64,000 nt of DNA from Heterobilharzia americana (taxonomy: Eukaryota > Platyhelminthes > Trematoda > Strigeidida > Schistosomatidae): positions 10,271,248-10,335,247 of the forward strand of contig OX104134.1 in assembly GCA_944470555.2 (NCBI GenBank), given 5' to 3'. Shown piece by piece: positions 47,155 through 58,765 of this stretch (position 1 is the first letter of the stretch; each line of letters starts with the position of its first letter). Below the pieces are notes generated by a model. That model was not told the origin of the DNA, ran no database searches, and saw nothing but the letters and a program-made list of their open reading frames with translations. Made by a program: the position numbers and the translations under genes.

Positions 47155-49480
47155 CCCTTGGGTTCCTAGTGGAATATAGGGCTTCAGTAACATGTCTCCA
47201 ATGCACTCTGTTCTCTACAAACTTTTGGACCTGGCTCAACCACAGAACAAAAGCTCTCATTTCCTCCTCACACGATCTCCTCCATGTCACCCTTGGAAGC
47301 CCAACTCGTCACTTCCCATCTGGGTTCCAATCGAGTGCCTGGCCTGAGGCGTGATGTCCTCAGTCGGCCTCCTCAGTGTATCCCACATCCATTTACACTT
47401 TCTTCTGCTTGATGTGGACAAGAGGGTAATTCCGCGCCAGTTCCTGCAAACACTGAGGTCTCCCTTCTTCGGCAGTTTGACAAGGTAACCCTTCTTCCAA
47501 TCACTAGCCAGGTACCTTCTCTTCCTTCCACACCTTCTGCAATAGTGGTGTGAGCATGTCCGCTGTTGTCTCTGCATCTGTTCTCAGTGCTTCTGGCGGG
47601 ATCCCACCTGGTCCGGCTGCTTTCCCACATTTCAGTAGCTTTATGGTGTTCGGGACTTCCACTTTTGTTGGAGGATTTATGTTCACTTGTAGTTCAGCAG
47701 CTATAGGTGGTATTTGTGGTCGATTCAAGAGCTTCTTGAAGTGGTCGGCCCATTGTTTCCTTTGTTTCTGTTCTTTCGTAATTAAATTTCCGTCATCATC
47801 TTTTATTGATTTCACATGTGTTTATATCTTCCTAGATAGTAACCTGGTTATTCGATACAATGTTTTCAGGTCTCTGTCTCTCCTACCTGCAGCCTGTTCT
47901 GCTTCACTTGACAGTGTTTCGTAGAAGTGTCTTTTGTCTTTGCGTGCACTCTTCTTCACTTCTTTGTCCAGTGTAGTGTTTTATACATTATGCTCAGTTC
48001 CTCTTGTCGTTGAGAATCCTGACCCTGGTTCACCTTCTGCTTCACCATCCTCCTCTCCTCTATCAACTTCCGTGTGTCCGTGGAGATCCATTCTTATCTT
48101 CTTTCTTCTTCCTTCCTAATACGGCCGTGCAGGTTTCTTTCCACATCTCTTTCAAAGACTTCCAGTGTTCTTCCACACAGGTTTCTTCAGGGATGTTCCT
48201 CAATATCTCCCATTTTGTCTTGATGGTTGATGTGATTTCCTTTGTAGTTTCGTGCTTCAGTTCAGTTTCTGTTCTGGGTGTTGAACTTGAACTGTGGTCT
48301 ATCACCAGCTTCCTTGAAGGCTTTCAACTTGATTTTGAATGTAGGTTCCTTGCACTGGATAGTGGTCTGAACTTGCATCTGCTCCTCTTCTTGACCTTGT
48401 GTCATTTCTTGAGATTGCGATAAAGTTGATCTGATTTTTGGTGTGTCCATCTGGTGAAATCCATGTCACTTTGTGAACGAATATCCTTGTTCTCTGGATA
48501 GTGGTCTGAACTTGCATCTGCTCCTCTTCTTGACCTTGTGTCATTTCTTGAGATTGCGATAAAGTTGATCTGATTTTTGGTGTGTCCATCTGGTGAAATC
48601 CATGTCACTTTGTGAACGACGATCCTTGTGCTCGAACTCAGTGCCTCACTGAAATCACCAAATCGTTGAATGCACAGAATTCTGCAAACAATTCTCCTTT
48701 CTCGTTCATCACCTCACCGAGCGCTTCTCCACCCATGGTTTGTTCTCTTCCTGTGTTGTCCCCTCCCAGTTTGGCATTCATGTCGCCCATTAGAATTTTG
48801 ATATCGCCAACTGGAGTGTGGTCTTGTCCAGTGTTGGATGCAGTTGTCTGTAGAATTCCTCCTTCTCCTCTTGTTCTGCATTATTTGTGGGTGCATAGTG
48901 TAGCACTGTATGATTGTAACTTTCCTTCCTTTTGACTTGTACCTTGCTGTCATGATCCTGGAGGAGATTGGTTCCCACTGCATGAGAGCCTTCGATGCTC
49001 TTCAAGGGGACATCATGATAGCCACTCGAAAACTCAATGTGCTGGTGGTTGTTGTCTGGGTGACAATATCGGAGTAGATTATTGATTTTCCAGTTGACAG
49101 TTTGGACAGTCCACTCCGATTCCATCTGGTTTCGCAAATTCCTAACACTTCAATGCTATACCTTCTCATCTCCATTTGCAATCTGGGCTGCCTTGCTAGG
49201 TCCACACATGGTGCGGACATTCCATGTCCTCACGTTTACTTTCACTTTCATCGAGGGAGAGAAGACACACAGGCGAACTGGCTTTCCGAAGGCTTTCACC
49301 AACTGGTGTCATTTCGCCTCTCCGATTCCAGTGAGGAATAAGTTTGCTCTCATTTTATATATTTTGTTTGTGCTTTGACTTTTCTTTAGCGGTCAGATTG
49401 GCTTTGGCGCGTGGGGTTGCTAGCCCAATGCTTAACCTTCCCTCTTTATCTGGGTAGTAACTAGTGAACTAGTTAACCAG
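47153..49480 (-). mobile_element. RTE-type non-LTR retrotransposon, near full length in outline but with the RT deleted
   Basis: Read from 49480 down, the N-terminal block KMRTNLF-like appears near 49350. Then comes the APE endonuclease: VDLARQPRLQMEMRRYSIEV, LGICETRWN near 49150, and YNHTVLHYAPTNNAEQEEKE near 48870. Its C-terminal end is [13 protein letters not shown] (twice, see the tandem duplication). The linker EEHWKSLKEMWKETC is near 48150. The fingers of the RT are DDDGNLITKEQKQRKQWADHF, KCGKAAGPGGIPPEAL and KKGYLVKLPKKGDLSVCRNW, then RGITLL near 47420. The sequence then jumps to the C-terminal tail (TLRRPTEDITPQAR), skipping the catalytic palm. Several frameshifts are present. SR2/SR3/Perere-type naming is not settled. 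Confidence 0.82.
48355..48632. repeat. 139-bp tandem duplication inside the RTE endonuclease
   Basis: Two nearly identical 139-base units (48355-48493 and 48494-48632) both start CTGGATAGTGGTCTGAAC. They differ at a few bases near the joint (ATATCCTTGTTCT versus CGATCCTTGTGCT). 139 is not a multiple of three, so the duplication shifts the frame of the endonuclease. Confidence 0.92.
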
Positions 49481-50047
49481 GCGAGGTTAGATTTCACCTA
49501 TGATTCACGCTAATTTTGGTGGCAACATGAATGAACAATAAAATGTAATTCGTTCTGTCACTTGGAAAGGAATATATTAATTTAAAGGTATTTTTCACCA
49601 CACGTTATAATCAACTAAATCAAAGCAAAATACAAGCAAGCTTCAAAGATGTTTTTCGGTGTTTTGGGACTCTGCAGTGTATTTCAACAAATTTAAGTTG
49701 GGCTAGGAATCACCAGTTTTTGTTAACAAAGTGCTGTTATTTAGTCACTGGTCCCGAATCTTCGTTGAGATTGCGGATTCGTATGGACAGATAACGGTGA
49801 ATAGCGATTGCTATTTTAAATTGCACACTGAAGACTAAATGTCAATCACTCCACCCGAAGATCGATGATCCATAATCCTTTCCGTAGTGAATGAGAATTA
49901 TAATGAATTTTCATTTTCACGATGAGATGAGTTCTAGTGAGAATTTGTTACCTGGTGGCAAACTGAGTTGAACATGAGGAGAAATACTCAACGATGTTGG
50001 GGAATGAAGGTTTTGCTAAATCGCAAATTGATGTAAGTGGAAAAATG
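49481..50047. other. Non-coding stretch
   Basis: AT-rich; nothing recognised. Confidence 0.5.
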
Positions 50048-50230
50048 TGAGCCATTGGATTTCAACAAAGTGGCTCAGTGGTAATATGTTCATAAAGGAA
50101 TCTGTATGTCATGAGTGTGCACTGTTGAGGAGTTCCCTACTATGACTAAGCTGCTGTCCAGTACTCTTAGGCTTTTATTGGTTTGCCAACTAATATCAGT
50201 CCACGGTGAATACCAACTTGAAATCAACAA
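50048..50230 (+). mobile_element. Sm-alpha-type SINE with degenerate hammerhead
   Basis: It starts GAGCCATTGGATTTC like the copy at 46376. The A box is in TGGCTCAGTGGTAA (50071-50084). The hammerhead segment reads TTGAGGAGTTCCCTACTATG (50124-50143), then ACTAAGCTGCTGTCCAGTAC. The first core C reads T, and the GAAA core strand has decayed to CTAA. The TGTCC cleavage block is kept. The 3' tail is TATCAGTCCACGGTGAATAC. Confidence 0.7.
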
Positions 50231-52199
50231 ATAAATTCCCACAAATCAAACTAAAATAAAACACCTGTATAGTATTTTGGGCTATCATATACTTTTCATA
50301 ATTCATGAGAAAAATATCTTGGCAACTTGCTTACAGTTCGCTTTCGAGAAATAACCGTATGCGGAATAGATTTTGATACAAAGTTTTATGGTTGTTCAGA
50401 AGTGGACAAGTAAAATAATTTCCGCCTTGATTTTGAGCAAGGGAAGAGTTGTTATTTCCAGATACTTGCATTTTTACCTGTGTTAAACTCACAAGAGTTG
50501 ATGGGGTACATTGACTAATAAGAATTGAACTAGTATCTATGCTACCGGATCATTATATACTTTAAGAGGCTAGCAGTTAGAATTCTTTGTCATATGTCCG
50601 TTTTAGAGTATCAAATACTAAAGAAGGCATTATTGTAACTTAAAACTGCATTTGGATGGTTATTTGTGTCTCGTTAATTGCGTACTGAACTACGTAAGCT
50701 CACTCGATACCTTAGTTTACTAATTGTCACTGTTAACTCACTTCCGTCAAACGGTGTCTTTTTAGAACCACAGGTTAATAAGTAATAAGTAATAAAAGTA
50801 ATATTATCCATTTGCATCTAGATACAGAAGTACCAATTAAATAGACATGTAACTCATCTACAAAAGATTTGGTTGTGATACAATTACTTCGGTTTAACCC
50901 TCAGGTTAAAAGCAAACAACTAAGGATAGCTGGAAGGTTATTAAAAAGATCAGTAACGTTTACCATTCGATTTAGGGTCATATTTTTATTTATTGCAATC
51001 AAAAACTTATCCAAATAGTTGATTAGTTTTCGTCAACTAGGTTGTTTCATGTGTATTTGTAGTTGACCTTAACTGTAAAACTAAGTGTTAACATTTCGTT
51101 TTCTGTTTGAAAAGAGTATATGTGAATCTAACAGTCAAAGCTGCATACGTAATTGCAGTTCTGTCGTTAATCTCTAATGTTTACTTTAAAAACAACGCTA
51201 GAAAGGTGTACACAAATTCACACTAGATAAGGCATAAAAAGCAAACCGCTAAATCAACTTTGGACAGAGATCATTTTTGGTGTTCAACGTCAAATTCAGC
51301 TAAAGGATGATTTATTCTAATCTTTTGAGTCTAACTAAGTGACGTAAGCGGATTTATAATATAAATGATAGATCAAATGTTCCAGTACCAACTGATAAAG
51401 TCAACACAGCTTACCTTCTGTGTAGTATGTACAGGATTCATTATCTGCATTAAATATTTTACACTCATCTTGTAGACTGATAAAGTGCTAATCAGTTTCA
51501 ATACGTGTTTGGTTGAATCAGAACAAATATTTGCTCTAAGCAGCCTCTTGAGTCTTTTACATGGACTCATAGGTACAAAAGCAGTGAAACTACGATGAAC
51601 GCTGCTTAATTTTGGGAGCATCCAATCAGTCAACAATCATAAGAAATTGATTAGTTAATACATGGTTTCGGCTGTACGGAGATTTCAAGTTACTGTATCT
51701 AAACTGCCATAGGTCAAGGCAAAGGTTAAATTACATGTGCCTTATTACCCTTTTCGTAATATAATAAGTTGATGTGAGTGAAAGCCGTGACTAACGCCAT
51801 TATGATAGACGTTGCAGTATATTTAGCTGAGTCAGAAGTATTTCTCTAAATTTCTTTGCAGCAGTGAATAACCTACGTGTATTGCCTGCACGATTTCTCT
51901 ATGTAAGGAACTTTTCGGAGCACCATCAAACGTTTTAGAACTTTTCAAGAGTACAGCAGTGGAGATCGGAATTTGAAGCTCAAGAAATTATACTTCATCG
52001 GCCAACCTAAATTGTTTATATTTTCTTTAACTGCTTTCTCTGAAGCTCAGTTATCAAGGAGGGATTAATGTTTTTTTAAATGTTTTTAAATGGATGAAAG
52101 GGAAATGAACTTCCATATGACTAGAGCTTCAACGAATCTGAGTGTATGCTGTTGGCATGTTTTATAAAAAGCTTCAAAATGTAGTATGAATGGGTAGTA
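50231..52199. other. Non-coding stretch
   Basis: AT-rich; no gene supported. A possible 41-base splice-bounded segment at 51862-51902 was considered and rejected. Confidence 0.5.
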
Positions 52200-52335
52200 T
52201 TCAGAAGTGGAATCCAGAACCAGCGTTTCTTTTCCTAGTTGAGACTAGTCAGCTGGATGTATGTGCCTCACAGTAACTGATATTGTTCCCACTAAGACTT
52301 CAGTCTAGGCATTATCCCTTCAAGTGCCACAGCAC
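52200..52335 (-). mobile_element. Sm-alpha-type SINE with near-complete hammerhead fold
   Basis: On the minus strand the block 52259-52209 reads CATCCAG, CTGACTAG, TCTCAACTAGGA, AAAGAAAC, GCTGGTT, CTGGATTCC. Stem I (ATCCAG with CTGGAT) pairs perfectly. The core A-rich strand GAAAC is present, and the cleavage triplet reads GTT, which hammerheads can accept. The G8 position of CTGANGA reads T, removing the general-acid base. The upstream minus-strand head (52335-52265) is decayed. Confidence 0.72.
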
Positions 52336-54211
52336 TTTCCGGTTGGGTGCTGAGTCACTTTAAACAATCCTTGTTCGACAAGCATAGTTTTCACGTTATT
52401 GAATGTAAGTTCCCGTCCTTGTGGTATACTTACGGATTGATGGATAATTTCATTGTATTAATGACCACATTTACATGTCAACTGATAGACACATTTGGCT
52501 TTACTCTGATGAAAAATCTGCTACGGTTTGCAAGGCAAAATAAATTTCGTTATCTACATGACGTCATTTGGTGTATATTTTCTTCTGGTGGTTACCTAAA
52601 TCTTTGTCTGAAATTGAATAATTATTGTTGGTTTTTTGAATTAGTATCTATATACTACCTGACAAATTTATGAGTATACAAAAATGTTATCCAGAATAAA
52701 CAGAAGAAAACCAAAAAACCACAACTGAACATTATCTATTAAACTGTTGAAAAACAGGGAGCACAGATCAACTGTTTCCCCTTTCTTTGAATCTTTTCAA
52801 CAGTATGCACACCTGACTCCACGAGTGAGCAACCCCAGGACTCACCGTTGTCAGCACTGTATTTTCGATTCAAACAGTTATAGAACTACAGCTAAATAAC
52901 CTGAAAGACTCATCGAAAAGACAACTAATTGTTTTATTTTATGCATCTCATACTTGTGTATAGACAACTCAAAATAATATTGTGATCCATGTTATATGTA
53001 ATACGGAGAATTTTAAAACACCATTCTTCATTACACACACTGTGTCGAACTAGTGAATGATGTAATCATTTGATCCTAGGTATCACCACTTTTAAACTAA
53101 AGCCACACATAATTTGAAGTTTCTGTGTGATGAGTCTACAAAATTTATGATGTTATGGCACGTTCTTGATGTAATCAATAGTGCATAATACCTACATATT
53201 GAGTTAAGTATAAGCTGATTGAAAACTCTACGTAAACTCGGGCAGGTCGAGATCTATATTAATTCCATCATTATATTTTGCAACGAATTGTAATCATTGA
53301 TAAAAACAAAAAAACCTATTCAAATTTTTGCTTCACTTTTAAATAAGATGAGCACTTTTGCATGTGAAGCATTTAAATTCTGATTTATCTCATGATGAGG
53401 TAGGGTTTTGAAACAAGTCTGATAAAATATTGACGAGTTATACTATTTACAAATCAATTTCCCTTACCAGATCTCTAAAAACAAACATGTCAACATAGTG
53501 ACTGCCAAGTTTTGCTCTTACTCAAAGTAGGAACGTTTAGTTTTCTAGTTTTGATTTCAACGAAATCTCATCATAATATATTAAAAATTTCACTCTACTC
53601 AGTAGTTGCTTATGCAAATAGTCGACAGTTAACTTTTGAACATCATTAAGAATTGAGATGTTTCTCTATCAGCAATAGGATTTTGTGTTTGAGTTCATTA
53701 TGGCTTCATGATGTTCATATTCCTAATCAGGTTTACTCTGATCAATGCAGGCGTGACTTAGAATTATTGGACTGTTCTATTTTGTCCACTTCAGACTGAA
53801 GTAAAATAATGAAATGAACTAGGAAGTGGTATCAGCGTTTTTAGTCTGAATCATTTTGACTTGCAAGAACATACAGTGGGAATGTTGCATGCATGAAAAT
53901 GCATTGTAGCACCTATCAGTTTTAAAATTTGTGTTTTTCTCTGTCTTCAGTGTCAGCTATGAATCAATGGTATCGAGAATTTTTCGGGTAAAACTATTGA
54001 ATTTCTAATAACTTAAGAACTGAAAGTTACTGAAGATATATTTTTCAGTGCTGCTGATTGGGACTTTTCCTGCAATTCATTTCCACATTTATAATATTCT
54101 TTGTCGACTTTCGAAAGCATATCCTGCTTCGCATTTCGATTCACGCTGATATTTCGTTCTACGTAAAGTACAATACACCCTAGTCTGAATTACATATTAG
54201 ATTGTTTTTTT
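52336..54211. other. Non-coding stretch
   Basis: The 108-codon plus frame at 52347-52673 has no recognised domain and a composition typical of AT-rich noise (many Phe, Leu, Tyr). Nothing else is recognised. Confidence 0.45.
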
Positions 54212-54360
54212 TTGATATAGTTCACAGTGATACAGTATTATTTACTCGACCATAAGTTACTATACGAAGTCATACCACATCACTGATAGGATTATGAGCA
54301 CTAATTTGTTTTTGAAACCCTATCCAATAAGTAATAATGTATCCTTGTGTGCTACATCAA
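54212..54360. repeat. MITE-like repeat, copy A
   Basis: The ends TTTGATATAGTTCACAGTGA and GTGTGCTACATCAA are approximate inverted repeats. The internal ACAGTATTATTTA and both ends match the copy at 55290. Similarity continues weakly past the right end (CCAAATTTTAC near 54400). Confidence 0.5.
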
Positions 54361-55289
54361 ATAAACAAATGTAAAACAGAACTACTCCATATCAGAGTGC
54401 CCAAATTTTACGTTTATGATGTTCTGAATTACTCTTGCAAAACAAGGTACATACGTACACAGAATATTGCACTATATTTTTGAAAAGATGAAACAAAACG
54501 AATGATAGGAAATTCTATTTTTGAACACTTAAGTGACCTAAAACGTCGAAGAAAATTTGCCACTGCATTTCAGGCTACATGAATAATTCATTCCATTTTT
54601 TTAAAGTACCTTCATTTTAATTTCCTCAAAATTCTGTTATAGTTCTCCTCAACCTGGCCATCACATTTTAACCTGAATCCCTTGATTGCTCCAACTGTTC
54701 ATTTTCAATGTCTAATTAAAACAGTTTTTATCGAAAGCAAGCTACATTCCCTGGTGATTGCTAGTATTAGGTAATATATTGTTTATTATCTGATTAAACA
54801 TTGGTTCTCAAGGTATGACCAGGTTTTGAAAGTATCAAGTTCTTGTGTGTAACTTTCTGAGAATCATCTAGCTTATGCGCATCAACTTGTTGCTAAAACC
54901 TTTTTTTGCTTTTCTCACCAAAGTCAACCCTTTTAGGCTTTATTTAAGTACACTAATGAACACATTGAGAGAGAGAGCTCCCTGAAAAGGATTTCCATGA
55001 TTTCTTCTTTTTCCTGATTTCACTGGGAATATTTATCAATAAATGCTATACATTTACTAATGAACTATAGCCAAGCCTTCTGACTGTGTTCTTGGGAGGA
55101 ACAATGAAAAGTAACCTGGTGTTTTCACTACAGGCTGTCCTGTCATTACGATAGTGGTTGTGTCAGTAAATTGTTAAACTTGGATGCTTCTTAGTTAAGG
55201 TCAGTTACTAAAAATTACCTCAAACTCGTGTTTTTAATCACCACTATCAGAAAAATGACTCAATAATGATTCCATATTAGTTTGTTTAT
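54361..55289. other. Non-coding stretch
   Basis: AT-rich; nothing recognised apart from a short AGAGAGAGAG run at about 54967. Confidence 0.5.
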
Positions 55290-55439
55290 TTGATATACCA
55301 CCCACAGCGACAAAGTATTATTTATTGGATGAATAGATTTTTTGCTGATATTCATATCAAGTGAATATGAATAAGTGTAACAAATTCTGCTCTAAACATC
55401 ACCAAGTAGGCTGTACGGCATCATTTTGTGGTATATCAA
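55290..55439. repeat. MITE-like repeat, copy B
   Basis: A 150-base unit has terminal inverted repeats TTGATATACCAC (55290-55301) and GTGGTATATCAA (55428-55439), exact over 12 bases. There is no open frame. It is a diverged direct repeat of 54212-54360, same orientation, 1,078 bases away. Confidence 0.65.
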
Positions 55440-56419
55440 GTAAAAAATCTTATGTGAAATTACACTCTACTGTTGTGTCCAAATTCTACTCTTACATTCA
55501 TGAGACCTCAAAATAAGTTTGACAACTTTGTGAATCATCTGTATGGGGCACCACAGAGGCTTTTAATATGGAGGTTTCGTTTATTCTAAGGGTAAACTTG
55601 AAGGTTCTTTTCCCATTTTACAGATTTCAGAGCCTACAGTCATATGAAAAATATTTTGAACATGTTTCCTTAACATGCTTATTTACAGCAATAATAATCT
55701 TTGAAGCTTTTTTTACGTTAGGTTTATTCTAGGAATATAATGAATAATCAGTTTGAATTTATTACATATCCCAAACATTTATAAAAAATTGACAATGGTA
55801 GTCTAATCAAAGAAATTCTTCATAAGTATTTATCAGCTACAATTTCGGGCTTTATGGGTCTCTGGTCGAATTTATCCAGAAATTAGGGTAATCATCCCAT
55901 AATCGATAGATGGACAGACCATGTCTCTGTGGGGAAGTTTTCATTGTCAACCAAATAACTTCAGACATACTACAAATTTAGATTTCCAAATTTTGCTTGA
56001 TTGCTATTATTATCATTATTATTATTACTATTATCACTAGTGTGATTACTTTCAGTGATGATCATTTAATCCTGTTTTCATCAGCGTAATTATGATATAG
56101 ACTAAAGTTGCGTAAATAAGTTTTCGAAAATTGTCTGGTATGAGGATGATAATCTACGGGTTATGCGCTCTGAATTATGCATCCAAACAACGTTTACCTA
56201 CTTACTATCCCTTCTTGTCTCATCATTAAGTTCTTATCTAATATCATTATCTAACTGACTTATTTTGCCTCGACAGGATGAAGGCTCATACATTATTAAT
56301 TTATTGCTTGTACGCATATGTCTCAGTTATGCATATGTGACTTTCAGTCCTTATATTGTATTCAGCGTTTCCTCATAGATACTTGGGAATTAAATGTTTA
56401 GGCATACGAAACAGTAGTG

Positions 56420-56424
<5 letters not shown>
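55440..56424. other. Non-coding stretch
   Basis: AT-rich; nothing recognised. Confidence 0.5.

Positions 56425-56467
<43 letters not shown>
56425..56467. repeat. TA microsatellite
   Basis: About 21 TA units without interruption. Confidence 0.92.
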
Positions 56468-56472
<5 letters not shown>

Positions 56473-57299
56473 ATAGCAGATATGAAAACATAAATAACTT
56501 ATCGAACAAATTCAAGTGCATACGGAAAGATAGTTAAGATGTGTACAAAGTAAATAATGCACAAGGGATAAATCTCGAACGTATAAAGGAATTCAGTCAT
56601 ACCAACTAAAGGCGTCCAACATAACTGAACAATATCACTACTGTGATACCGCCACTACACCACTGCTGATTATGTGGTAAAGGGACCACTTCAGTAAAAT
56701 ATGATATGATAATGCCAACCGTTTTCACTGAAACTTGTAGGTGACTTAAAACAGTTCGAGTTCACAGTTCGCGCTTTTGAAAATCATTATTTATTATTTC
56801 TAAGGCACTTCATATCTTCCATCCCTATGAAATGACAAAAATGAGTCCAAATCCCACAGTTTTCGATAGGTTCACGTTCGGTATTAATAACACTTATGTC
56901 CATCTGATTTTAATAGTGCAATCACTTGGTATTTGCTTGATATTCGGCATAAAGTCGATGCACTGTCATTCAGAGTGATCAGTGAACAACAAAAGCGCAC
57001 TGTTTTACGGTTTGCTGAAGCAGTTGCAACTAAAAGGCTCAAACCTAGTCTGTCTTCAAAAGGATATTGTTTTCAATCTTGCGTTGCCTCAGTCATTTTG
57101 ATCTCCTAAATTTGTAACTATGAAATTTCGTGAATTCATGAGGCTTAGTTTTCTGCCCTTTATTTTTCGATCCATTTCGAAAACTACTCCCATCTTGTTT
57201 CTCAATATAATAAAAACCTATTGACCCTTTATTATGTTAACTTAACTATGACATTCTTTTTACTGATTCTGGAATAACACTGCACAACACACTCTCGTT

Positions 57300-57302
<3 letters not shown>
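56468..57302. other. Non-coding stretch
   Basis: Nothing recognised between two TA microsatellites. Confidence 0.5.

Positions 57303-57339
<37 letters not shown>
57303..57339. repeat. TA microsatellite
   Basis: About 18 AT/TA units without interruption. Confidence 0.92.
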
Positions 57340-57340
<1 letters not shown>

Positions 57341-57600
57341 CGTTTTTCGTATCTTCTCTCAAATGTTCATCCTATCATTGCACAAATAGTTAACCTATGA
57401 GCAGTCTTACCAACTTCATCACTGCAGATCAACCTAAACCTTTCTTACTTTCCATCTCAATTCATAAAAATCGTGTCGATTTGTTAAATTTGTATAACAT
57501 ATTGTTCACCATGAACGTTATACTTTGTAGGTAGTAAAGCAGCTGAGGAGAATCCAAGAGATATGTGCACTCTAATTCTGCTACTTATATTATATTAATG

Positions 57601-58765
57601 TTATTTGTCCCTTCGGTTCCGAATGGAACATAGGGCTTCAGTAGCACGTCTCCATCCCACTCTGTCCTCTGAAATCTTCTGAACCTAGCTCCGCGATAGC
57701 CCACAGCCTCTCATTTCTTCCTCGCACGATCTCCTCCATGTCACCCTCGGAAGCCCAACTCGTCGCTCCCCATCTGGGTTCCACTCGAGCAACTGGCCTG
57801 GTGCGTGATGTCCCCAGTCAGCCTTCTCAGTGTACGCACAATCCACTCCATCTTCACCTCCTTCCAGTGCATATTTTTTCAGCGATAGCTTCTTGATTGG
57901 TTCGTCACCAGCCAGAGTTCCTTGTTGCTTATTCTCTCTGGCAATCCATCTGATATTCAGTAACGAGCAGTTGTTGATGAATGTCTGTAGTTTGTTGTAA
58001 ATCCCTTTCGTAACGCGCCAAGTCTCTGAACCACACAAAAGGAAGCACTGACTTGACTGATGTTGCTATTGAAAATCCGGATCTTGTTCCACGTGCTGAG
58101 TGCACAAGATCTCCTCACTGATTTCAGGCTAACGAACGCCTGTCTTGCTGTCTTTCCGATCCTGGTGAGCTTTGACGTCCTCATCTGTGCCACCCGTGGT
58201 TGAAACGATGCTGCCTAGATAGGTGAAAGAGACTACTTCCTTTAAGTTTCGCTCGTTGATGGTGATTGGAGTTTGCTGTTGTTTTTGGCGGCGTTGGTTG
58301 GGTATCTTCATCACCTCTGTCTTCTCTATATTCACCTGAAGTCCCGTCTTCGCTGCCTCTTCTATCAACTTGTTAGTTTTTGCCTGTAGATCTTCAAGTT
58401 TATGTGACATCAGGCACAAGTCATTGGCGAAATCCAAGTCTTCTAGGTTCTTTTCTGCAGTCCGGCGTATTCCCCTCTTCTCGCTCCTCATTGTTTGTTG
58501 CGTGATCCAGTGGACCACAATCAGGAATATCAGGAGTGATAGTTAGCAGCCTTGTTTCACTCCTGTCTTCACTTCAAAAGCATCACTGAGCTTCCTATTG
58601 TGAATTACTTGGCATGTGGCATCTTCATATGGTTGTTGAATGAGTCTGATAAGGGTTTGCGGTATTCCGTAGTATTGAAGCAGTTTCCAAATTACCTCAT
58701 GGTTGACGCTGTCAAAGGCCTTCTCAAATTCTGCTACTACTGTTCTTTTTACTTTGTTCAAGTAT
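57601..58765 (-). mobile_element. 5'-truncated RTE-type retrotransposon, RT palm to C-terminus
   Basis: The minus-strand reading starts inside the RT. Motif A is FEKAFDSVNHEVIWKLL, with its Asp kept. YGIPQTLIRLIQQPYEDAT follows, then motif B GVKQGC. Motif C reads LDFANDLCLMSHKL where the family has FADD, so a catalytic Asp is Asn. The connection block is TYLGSIVSTTGGTDEDVKAH, and the tail is GSETWRVTKGIYNKLQTFIN with LLEWNPDGERRVGLPRVTWR. At least four frame breaks are present. The C-terminal tail resembles that of the copy at 47153-49480, so both are one family. Truncation at the 5' side is usual for target-primed insertion. Confidence 0.85.

Noticed and set aside
47550..48423. Plus-strand frames of 124 and 139 codons
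   Set aside because: Antisense shadows of the minus-strand RTE element.
51862..51902. 41-base segment between CAG and GTAAG downstream of the SHANK stop
   Set aside because: It is open only in a frame that needs phase 1, but the upstream donor at 44331 is phase 0. Too short for recognition.
53951..53988. Splice-bounded segment reading SAMNQWYREFF, considered as part of a SAM domain
   Set aside because: It lacks the W..EDV..WL pattern of SAM helix 1 and does not match the required phase 0.
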